From the NCBI GenBank assembly GCA_964059195.1, contig CAXKWD010000009.1, positions 85,161,432-85,225,431 on the forward strand: a stretch of DNA of 64,000 nucleotides, given 5' to 3'. The notes under the pieces were generated by a model, which had not been told where the DNA came from, did not search any database, and saw only the letters and a list, made by a program, of their open reading frames with translations. Made by a program: the position numbers and the translations under genes. How positions within the stretch are numbered: the first letter of the stretch is position 1; every line of letters starts with the position of its first letter. The stretch is from Ectobius pallidus. Its lineage: Eukaryota; Arthropoda; Insecta; Blattodea; Ectobiidae. This document shows, piece by piece, positions 56,697-64,000 of the stretch.

Positions 56697-57919
56697 TATT
56701 TAGCCCTTAGATACATTGTACAATAGGCATGGTCAAATAAAATGAAATTGTAAGTATCACAGAGAGATAGGATTTTCCATATACTCAGTCAAGTTGTAAA
56801 ATGGATTATTGGACAGCCAAGTCTTTACATGAGATTTGAAAGATGAGTAATTTAACTGCTTGATTTGAACGGGTAACTTATTATACATGTCTAGACTTAC
56901 TACACAGTGGCTGGATTTAACCTTTTCCAATCTAGCAAAAGGCACAAGCAAGTTGTTATTTCTAATATCATAGCCATGGGTACAGTTTGACAAAGGAAAT
57001 GTACTTGCATTTTTATGTGCATAAAGCAGCAACTCTAAAATGTAATGATTAAAAACAGTTAAGATGCGGCATTGTATAAAAAGAGGTTTGCAGTGTTCTC
57101 TGGAAGCCCTGTTAGTATCCTGATGGCTTTTTTCTGTAGAATTAAAATATCATTTAGCTTGGTGCTATTTCCATACAATAAAAGACCATATTTAAAAACA
57201 CCTTCAAATAAAGCATAGTAAATTTGTATTACATAACAGAAAGTAACTTTAAAGCGAATGCTCCTTAACAAGTAAACAACTCTTGAAAGCTTTCTGCATA
57301 CAGTATCAATAGGAGCATGCCAATTTAGTTTAGGATCAATAATCATTCCTAATAGTTTTACGTTTCCTGGATTTACATCATGTGGAATTTGTCTTAGACT
57401 ACATACAATTTTTTGAATTTTGTCAGTATTTACTAAAAAATTATTGGTGGAGAACCACTTTGTGATCTCTTTGATAACATTTCCTTGAGAATGCATAAGG
57501 ATTTCATAATTACTATTTGACATAATGAAGGTAGAGTCATCTGCAAATAATACTGACTTTACAGGTACATTTACAGGCAAGTCATTCATCATTACCAAGA
57601 ATAAGAAAGGTCCCAAAATACTTCCCTGAGGGACGCCATAATCAACAGGTGCCTCATTGCTATTATTACCATTAACATATACCATATGAGAGCGACCAGT
57701 CAAGTAGGATGTAAAAAAAATTAGTTCACTATCTTTAATTCCATAGTAATGCAATTTTTGTAGAAGTAAAGAATGCGGTATACTATCAAAAGCTTTGCTT
57801 AGATCGAACAACAAAGACAGTGTAAATTTCTTGTTTTCAAAAGCATTATAGATAACCTCGCCACATATGTCGAAATCGTATCTTCATTGCAGTGTCGGTA
57901 TATAGTCCTGTTGTCATAT
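56669..57919 (-). mobile_element. LINE, 5'-truncated, with ATT tail
   Basis: The minus-strand order is reverse transcriptase, C-terminal region, 3'UTR ending AAGGGCTAAATAAAATTATT, then an ATT run (plus strand AAT, 56669-56694). The 5' side is cut at the mariner insertion point at 57919-57920. Whether the LINE continues beyond 59107 could not be shown. Confidence 0.85.
56757..57900 (-). pseudogene. LINE reverse transcriptase (ORF2 fragment), frameshifted
   Basis: The protein would copy element RNA into DNA at a nicked target. Motifs in order: FDLSKAFDSIPHSLLLQKL (first catalytic Asp region), YGVPQGSILGPFLFLVMMND, VLFADDSTFIM (the A-D-D active site), KLLGMIIDPKLNWHAPI, and ILQKKAIRILTG. The C-terminal part, MYNKLPVQIKQLNYSSFK, follows in another frame (56757-57032). 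The two parts join through a shift near 57070-57095, where the +1 frame continues smoothly as CKPLFIQCRILTVFNHYI. The open frame reaches back to about 57900 without an ATG, so no start is present. Endonuclease and N-terminal part are missing. The clade is not fixed; jockey, CR1 and L2-like groups are possible. Confidence 0.85.
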
Positions 57920-58117
57920 ACGAGGGTCATTCAATAATTAAAGAGACAAATTGGTCTGGGGGAATAGACGGTTGGTAGTAGCCTACAAGTTTGATATATT
58001 TAGGATTTTAAGTTGGCATCACTGGGATGAGTTCTAATCAGCTGATGGATCAACATTTTCTCTTTTTAAACCTCAAAATTAAGTTTAACGCTGTCGGGTC
58101 TTCTTGAAAATTCCACA

Positions 58118-59021
58118 TTGGTTGAACAGCGTTCTGTGATTCGTTTTTTGATTGCTGAAGGTGAAAAACCAGCTAATAGGTTTGTTCGCAAAGCAGTCAG
58201 AAACCAGGAACATATCGTTCGCACATGCGCTCTTTCTCCACACGCGTTCGCAAAGCGAGAATCCGTGATTCTGATTCCAATCTTCCGTTCGCAAAGCTCT
58301 CACGGACAGTTTCCGTACTATAAGAAAAGTTTGCAGGGTCTAGCATGAATTGTTATCAGAGACATGCGCAGTAACCTATTTTCACGCGCCTGACTCCTCC
58401 CTCCTATAACATTGCGCCAGATTTATAAACATAGGCTACTTATATGTATGAATAATGGAAGATAATTAAAAGTTTCCCAAAATATAGATTATATTGTCGA
58501 TGTATATTGCATTTATAACATGTCAAAGGGAAATATATATTTTATTTGCATATCATATCGATTAAACGCAGAAACTATCGATTCCAAATTCTTGTAACCG
58601 TTCGCAAAGTGCAAATCACGGGTAAGTTACAGACTGGACATGCGCAGTACAACAAATTCTCAAGCGGTCACGGATTTGCTTTGCGAACAAACCTAAAATA
58701 TACTCTAGAATGACTAAAGTGTATGGTGATAGTTGTATGAACCGTGACATTTTTTACAAGTGGGTAGAACAGTAAGTGGTCGAGAATCAGTGATTGACGA
58801 ACACCGTTCAGGCCGGCCTGTTGAAGTTGCAACTTCCTCACTTGAAACTCGAATTGTTTGGTCCACTAAAGGAGGCATTACGTGGGAAGAAGTTCCAGGA
58901 TAACGAGGATGTCAAGAAATTTGTGGGAAATTGGCTCCGACACCAAGACAAAGAGTTCTTTGCAGCCGGTATAAAAAAGCTAGGAACCCGTTGGGACAAG
59001 TGCATAAATGTTGAAAAGTAG
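58118..59021 (+). pseudogene. Mariner transposase relic in three pieces
   Basis: The N-terminal piece EQRSVIRFLIAEGEKPAN (58121-58177) is interrupted by a MITE. It continues in frame after the insertion as IYSRMTKVYGDSCMNRDIFY (from about 58700), consistent with TA being duplicated on insertion. A frame break near 58770 precedes ESVIDEHRSGRPVEVAT. The central catalytic Asp residues are then deleted. The last piece, FGPLKEALRGKKFQDNEDVK to KKLGTRWDKCINVEK (58855-59019), is the usual C-terminus. No active enzyme is possible. The family assignment is firm from motif order. Confidence 0.88.
58179..58693. mobile_element. MITE inserted in the mariner, TTCGCAAAG subterminal repeats
   Basis: Inverted ends GGTTTGTTCGCAAAGCA (58179-58195) and the exact reverse complement (58677-58693) are flanked by TA at 58177-58178 and 58694-58695. 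The TTCGCAAAG motif recurs inside near 58248, 58289 and 58603, and in reverse near the right end. The 515-bp interior is non-coding; the two frames at its left are shadows. The TA duplication is confirmed by the interrupted mariner frame. Confidence 0.92.
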
Positions 59022-59109
59022 GAAAAGTAGGAAAAGTCTTGTTTTGTAAAAATAAATGGTTTTTTTCTCCAGGTCATTTTGTCTCTTTATTCATTGAATG
59101 GCCCTCGTA

Positions 59110-59736
59110 TTTTAGGAGTTTGAAACCCCGCACTTACCGTATACTGTTCCAAGATGAAGTGAAGATTGTTTATCCGGTTGGCAACTACGGTTCAGTGGCT
59201 TCCACGTACTGAATTAATTAGTTCGTAATTCTGAGAACACTCTCCCTGCAACCCCAGTAGGAATGAGTGATAACTTAGTGTTGTTGATACAGCAGTAAGT
59301 GCTTGGCAATTTCTCCCCACAATAGTAATTTGCCAGAAAGACATTCATCTTCGTCTGAATGACCATCAATCATTCCGTCTACTTTCGGTTCACCACTAGC
59401 TTCACTGCTTAGAAAAATTTAATGCTGAAATCACATCATTCACAAACTTGTGAAATTCTTAATGTTTTTGATTTCACGGAGAAGAGTTACATATATTTGT
59501 ATTACCTTAGAGCAGCAGTTTTCAGAATTTGGCTGTAATCCAGAGGTAATGTGAAGGTTATGCATATGCATTTAACAAAACATATTCATTGACATGTCAT
59601 CTGTTCTCCAGTGAGGTTCCCACACAGATCCAGAATACATATATTATAACTTTGTTCAAACCTTATTTACAGTTAACTTTATATTTTATGTTTTGACAAT
59701 ATTTCAGCTGAAAATAATGTATTCTACTTATTGATA
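59110..59736. other. Unassigned sequence
   Basis: No continuation of the LINE or mariner was recognised. Confidence 0.35.
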
Positions 59737-59759
59737 TAATAATAATAATAATAATAATA

Positions 59760-59790
<31 letters not shown>
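59737..59790. repeat. AAT/ATT palindromic microsatellite
   Basis: An AAT run switches to an ATT run midway, so the tract can fold on itself. Confidence 0.95.
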
Positions 59791-59793
<3 letters not shown>

Positions 59794-60063
59794 TCTGCAA
59801 TAGTAACAGGACACGGCAAAAACAAATCACATCTCCACAGAATAGGGATTATAAATGACTCCACCTGCCCATGTCGCAAAGCAACACAGACTGTGGATCA
59901 TCTCCTTTATGAATGCGAAATGCAGCAACAAGCAAGAAATACTTTGAAGGAAGAAATCCGTAAAGAGGGAGGAAGATGGCCAGTTAAACACAAAGTCTTT
60001 ATACATAAATATACAAGACATTTCAAGGCATACATAAAAACAATAGTGTACGATAAGATATGA
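59791..60063 (+). pseudogene. LINE ORF2 C-terminal fragment with CCHC-like motif
   Basis: The frame reads FSAIVTGHGKNKSHLHRIGI, then STCPCRKATQTVDHLLYECE and ends at TGA 60061-60063. The T-G-H-G...L-H-R start and the C-x-C...H-x-x-x-x-C zinc-binding pattern are typical of the C-terminus of R1/I-type non-LTR retrotransposons, after the RNase H or reverse transcriptase region. The 5' side is cut at the microsatellite. The frame is open and not obviously decayed, so the insertion may be young. Minus-strand frames here are artefacts. Confidence 0.75.
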
Positions 60064-60823
60064 GAACAAAGCGAAGAAATCATTAATATGTACATAAAAG
60101 CATAAAAATTTATATATATACACATACACTTATATGTCATGTAAATAGGCTAATGTCAAGTAAATAGGTTAATATAGGGCACACCACGTAAATAGTCTAA
60201 TTAAGGAAATGCCATGCAGATAGGATAATTAAGTATACACCTAGTAAATAGACTCATTAAGGATATTAATATAGGACACATCATGTAAATAGAATAACTG
60301 AAGATATATAATGTAATAGAATAACTTAGGAAATAACAGGATAATTTAGGATATATCATGTAAATAGGCTAATTAAGAGTATTATGTAAATAGAGAAAAT
60401 TAGGATATACTATGCAATCAGGTCAATGTAGGATATACTATGTAAATTGGTTAAATTAGGATATACAATGTGAATTAGGATAATTAAGTATACACCTAGT
60501 AAATAGACTCATTAAGGATGTGCTATGTAAAAAACATAAGTTAGGATAGCTAATATAGGACACATCATGTAAATAGATTAACTGAAGATATATAATGTAA
60601 TAGAATAACTTAGGAAATAACAGGATAATTTAGGATATATCATGTAAATAGGCTAATTAAGAGTATTATGTAAATAGAGAAAATTAGGATATACTATGTA
60701 ATCAGGCCAATGTAGGATATACTATGTAAATTGGTTAAATTAGGATATACAATGTGAATAAGTTATAGATTATGCATGTAATATTACTACTGTAATGGGG
60801 CATGCTGATAAAGAAACGAATAA
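60064..60823 (+). repeat. LINE 3'UTR made of tandem CATGTAAATAGGCTAATTAAGG-like units
   Basis: After the stop codon, units of about 30-50 bp with ATGTAAATAG and TTAGGATATAC recur more than fifteen times. A higher-order duplication is visible: AAGTATACACCTAGTAAATA at 60231 returns at 60486. The text from GGACACATCATGTAAATAGA to TACAATGTGAAT also recurs with an offset of about 255-285 bp. Confidence 0.85.
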
Positions 60824-61018
60824 AAAAATAATAATAATAATAACAATAATAATAATAATAATCATAATCATAATAATAATCATAATAATAATAATAATCA
60901 TCATCATAATCATCATAATCATAATAATCATAATCATAATAATCATAATCATAATAATAATAATAATAAGAATAATAACAATAATAACAATAATAACAAT
61001 AATAACAATAATAATAAT
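60824..61018. repeat. AAT/ATC/AAC imperfect microsatellite, likely LINE tail
   Basis: Runs of AAT, AATC and AAC trinucleotides directly follow the LINE 3'UTR. Frames on both strands are trinucleotide artefacts (poly-Ile, poly-Tyr/Asp). Confidence 0.9.
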
Positions 61019-61666
61019 TCACGAATTTTCTGTCTGGCGAAATGTTTTGCGTCCTCCTGTGGTAACATGTTTTTAAAACACGTAAAAAAGGATTTTCAAT
61101 GCTCTCTTGAACTTCATGTTTATAGATTGTTAATCAGTCAAATAATTTTAAACTGTTGTAGGCCTAATTCCATAAGCATTCATCAAAAGATACATTATAT
61201 ACTGAGAAAAGTCGATATGATTTCTAAATATCGTATTTTTAAAATTGTTCTTGATAGAGGTGTGAGCCTGCATGATTTTAGGAACGTTTTAATTATTGAT
61301 ACAACTGAAATGTTTATATTCAGAAATAGGCAGACAAGTTACTTTTTTCCTTTGATTATTCATTTTCATCAGCTTTACTAAACTATCATTTTCATCAGAC
61401 GTAACATCACTATATCATTCCAGTTAGCCATTTTGTCTTGTAACAGGTGGCTTTATTTAATCATATTCATTATAATAACTTCAAGCATCACTTTATTTTT
61501 TTAAACTGATTTAGACATGTGAAATTCTACTTTCATAATAATTTTTGCCAAAAGACGTCTTTAAAGAAGTGAAATAACAGTTTGACATCACTAGCGAAGA
61601 GGTTGGTTTGATAAGGATCCTGTGACTTTCAGATTGCTTTACCGTGCTCTTTAGAGGTCCTCCATG
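61019..61666. other. Unassigned sequence
   Basis: A 104-codon plus-strand frame (61067-61381) begins KHVKKDFQCSLELHVYRLLI. No domain is recognised and no repeat partner exists here, so it is left uncalled. Confidence 0.35.
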
Positions 61667-61668
61667 TA

Positions 61669-62329
61669 CAGTCGAGTGCACGGAAACTTTCCGATGCTTT
61701 TGGTTTCTTCTAGTCTTTTTCTTTATTTAATGTTGTTATCGAATCTCCTTATTTTGAGTTCTACGTCAGCCCTGGATGAGCCAATATCCGATTGGTTAGA
61801 GTTCAAATCCAACCATTTGCATTATAGTCTATGAACAACGCTCAGGCCTAGGTAAGCGGTGAAATAGTCTGGAAGGCGTGTTCAAAACGAATGTCTAGAC
61901 CAGCCCTTGGATGATCCCAACTTGTATTGGTTTGATGTTAAAAGTATGGCACTCAAACATTAACCTATGAACACATGTCTGTTTCAGGTTCATGAGCGAA
62001 GGGACTGGGGGAATAAGATACACATTAAGTGGAAGTTTGATTAAATGCTTTGTAAATAGTGCCTTCTATAGTCATTTGAAGTGAACAAAGGAACTTAACG
62101 TTATTTCTCTTATCGAACAAGGTTAAGATAATTATGAAATCATTATGTTCTAATTGATCATTATGTTCTAACGAATGTTTTAACAAATCTAGGGATTCTT
62201 AGCTATATCCGCCATGGCGAAAAAGTGGGAGGTGCAGGGGTGAGGAGTGGGGATGGCGGAGACGGTTTAGAATTCCCTTACCAACATAAATCACTGCGTA
62301 ATATCGGAAAGATTCCATGCACTCGACTG
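61669..62329. mobile_element. TA-flanked non-autonomous DNA element
   Basis: Ends CAGTCGAGTGCACGGAAACT and the near reverse complement at 62302-62329 share about 27 bp. TA at 61667-61668 and 62330-62331 is the likely duplication. The interior of 661 bp lacks a transposase. Ends starting CAGT fit a Tc1/mariner-type relationship. Confidence 0.9.
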
Positions 62330-62331
62330 TA

Positions 62332-62695
62332 CCCGTAGGGATGAAAACCACAGCTAAAGGCCCTACCCTAAACGTTGTTGAAAGTTCACTATCCATGTAA
62401 TCCTGTTTGTTATTGTTGTTACATGCAATATTAAGAGAGAAAAGATGAGTAGTAGCTAGGAGAAGCAAAGTCATCATTAATGATTAGAACAGTGTTACAT
62501 TACAGTGCTAATAAACATATTTAACCACCAAGCTTGCAATTTAATGTGGGATATTTGTCTGTATAGAGTACCTCACTTGGTGATAAACTTCTTGTAATGC
62601 CAAGGAGGGAACTTATTTGATACAAGAATAAATTACAATTATTGTTGTTACCATGACATAACTAAAATGATATCTACTTACAGTAATCTTTTTAG
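62332..62695. other. Unassigned sequence
   Basis: Nothing recognised. Confidence 0.35.
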
Positions 62696-62696
62696 A

Positions 62697-62874
62697 ACTG
62701 ACAATGCTCAGATATATGCTCAATAGACTGGACGCGTCTATTATCGAAATAATGTCATTTGAAAGTGTGACTCCTTTGAAGACTGATGGACCTAACAAGC
62801 TATATCCCCCTTAAAATGACATTTTGATGAATGAGTCGTCCAGGCTACTGAGCATCTACCTTGCAGTGTCAGGT
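62697..62874. repeat. Short inverted-repeat sequence, possible small MITE
   Basis: ACTGACAATGCTCAGATATA...CTCAATAGACTGGACG on the left pairs with the reverse complement of GTCCAGGCTACTGAGCATCT...GTGTCAGG on the right (37-bp arms, about 80% match by eye). An inner pair (AATGTCATTT / AAAATGACATT) continues the stem. No target duplication was found. Confidence 0.55.
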
Positions 62875-63525
62875 CTAAAATATTTTGCTGTACATAATAC
62901 ATTTTTCTCTAACGATTTTCGTTGGAACGCCATGTTCAAGCTAATTTATTTTGTTGTTGATTCATTATTCAAAATTAGTAAGAAAAAAAAGTTTTTAATT
63001 AGTTAAAATGAAACTACTACAACAATTTTTTACTAACTTCAAATAATAATTTTCAGTAATAAGTAAATTAAACAAGATGACCCTAAGATGGTGTTGTTAC
63101 GCATTAATAGGGATTCTAAGTTAAGAAAAAGTATGCCGATCACATAGTTATTTATTGATAGAGCTCAACGGTACCCAATAACGTGATTTCAAACACCATA
63201 TTATCGTACCACTACGTTTTATTCTACAATCCAGAGAGCGCTGCACAAAGGTTGGAGTAGGACACATATTTGTGTTTTACTTTACTTTTTTTATTGTGCC
63301 AGAAAGGCTCTATCCATTATTCTGAATGCTCTTTGAATCCCGACAGCACTTCCGTCAGTCCGCTACCGTAGAAGCTCCTATAAGTAGGTTTGAGTTGAAT
63401 TTGCATATGTCGTTCAGAATTATGAGAGCTTCGTTGCTGTCGAATATGGAAACGCATTTACAAGAGAATGTCGTATAAAAGAGACAAGTCTCTCAGGTAA
63501 AAAAATATATGTATTATTAACAATA
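62875..63525. other. Unassigned sequence
   Basis: Nothing recognised. Confidence 0.35.
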
Positions 63526-63529
63526 ATAT

Positions 63530-63542
63530 TTATAATAATAAC

Positions 63543-63596
<54 letters not shown>
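63530..63596. repeat. AAT microsatellite
   Basis: Tandem AAT with few interruptions. The minus-strand frames crossing it are artefacts. Confidence 0.95.
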
Positions 63597-63669
63597 CATT
63601 TCCTTGCGCACTTGCGAACTATTTTCTCTGAAGTAGAGTAATTACAGTCAAGAAGAAAGAAAGAAAGAA

Positions 63670-63812
63670 AAAAAAGACCGTGGGTGTCGGAATGCTGACC
63701 ACATGCCTCCAATCTGCTAATGTAGAAGGATGAAGGTAAATAAAGCCACGGTCGGTTGGTAGGCCTAGTCCTTCCATGGGGTTGTAGCGCCACGGAGTTA
63801 GAATAATTTAGC
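63670..63812 (+). mobile_element. SINE family B, 5'-truncated copy
   Basis: GACCGTGGGTGTCGGAATGC, TGACCACATGCCTCCAATC, CGGTCGGTTGGTAGG and GTAGCGCCACGGAGTTAG match the family body and 3' end. An A/G-rich run precedes it. Confidence 0.85.
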
Positions 63813-64000
63813 AGTGGAATTGAAAATTTCTGCTCCCGTTCATGCTTACGGCTTTCACAGTGGACTACTTTTTATTTTTTTAGGACTTAGTTTTGAAACA
63901 GTTAACGATTCTAAACTAATTTAACCCTTAAATTCTCGATTTATGCCAGAGTTTATTGCTTGTTCCTTATTCTGCAATTTTACATTACATTTAAATTTAT

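Larger units (their letters stand above)
57921..59107 (+). mobile_element. Mariner element, internally deleted and interrupted
   Basis: Ends CGAGGGTCATTCAATAATTA and the near reverse complement at 59074-59107 share about 32 bp. TA at 57919-57920 and 59108-59109 is the target duplication. Removing the inner MITE (58179-58693) leaves about 670 bp, half a full mariner. The missing part is the catalytic middle of the transposase. Confidence 0.92.

Noticed and set aside
60735..61076. Poly-Ile and poly-Tyr/Asp frames
   Set aside because: Trinucleotide repeat artefacts.
1..64000. CRISPR arrays, prokaryotic operons or a defence system
   Set aside because: No regularly spaced direct repeats with unique spacers, no bacterial gene families or ribosome-binding pattern; the content is eukaryotic repeat DNA.
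1..64000. LTR retrotransposons or endogenous viral genes
   Set aside because: No paired long terminal repeats, primer binding site or gag/pol/env-like motifs recognised.

Overview
This 64-kb window is AT-rich, repeat-dense animal DNA with no recognisable host gene. Most long reading frames are microsatellite or antisense artefacts. The protein-like stretches that can be recognised all come from transposable elements: an IS630/Tc1-mariner-type transposase, several mariner pieces, a pogo-like start, four non-LTR retrotransposon pieces, and one transposon-associated protein of a family common in arthropods. The mixture of mariner, hAT-like MITEs, tRNA-derived SINEs and LINEs with AAT-type tails points to an insect with a large genome. 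A polyneopteran such as a cockroach or termite relative is my guess, not something shown here. The palindrome TAGGCCTA recurs through unique and repetitive parts alike.

Layout. 0-3 kb: tRNA-like sequence, a SINE (family A), AT and CT microsatellites. 3.3-5.2 kb: a nearly intact DNA transposon with TA duplication, inverted ends and a transposase broken by one in-frame stop. 6-13.2 kb: a hAT-like MITE with perfect 8-bp duplication, one full copy of a non-autonomous repeat family (X), further SINEs, and an inverted-repeat element whose arms carry hammerhead-ribozyme-like cores. 15-20 kb: two long direct copies of a repeat (Y). 19.8-24.5 kb: a copy of X split by a 3.8-kb palindromic composite of GC-ended repeat units, flanked by a perfect 7-bp duplication and holding a perfect 251-bp internal duplicate of X. 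25 kb: a decayed transposon-associated protein gene. 26-51 kb: scattered SINEs (families B and D), six or more MITEs, many with exact target duplications, a LINE ORF1-like piece, a LINE reverse-transcriptase tail, a palindromic mariner, a pogo-like relic and tandem-module repeats (Z). 54-64 kb: another X copy, a LINE reverse transcriptase interrupted by a mariner that is itself interrupted by a MITE, a second LINE 3' end with long tandem 3'UTR repeats, a TA-flanked MITE and AAT microsatellites.

The elements do not form a pathway. They are layers of independent insertions whose order can sometimes be read: LINE, then mariner, then MITE at 57-59 kb; X, then the palindromic composite at 20-24 kb. 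The best candidates for something undescribed are the palindromic composite, the hammerhead-like pair, and the transposon at 3.3 kb with its long catalytic D-to-E spacing. Family and clade names are from memory and unverified.
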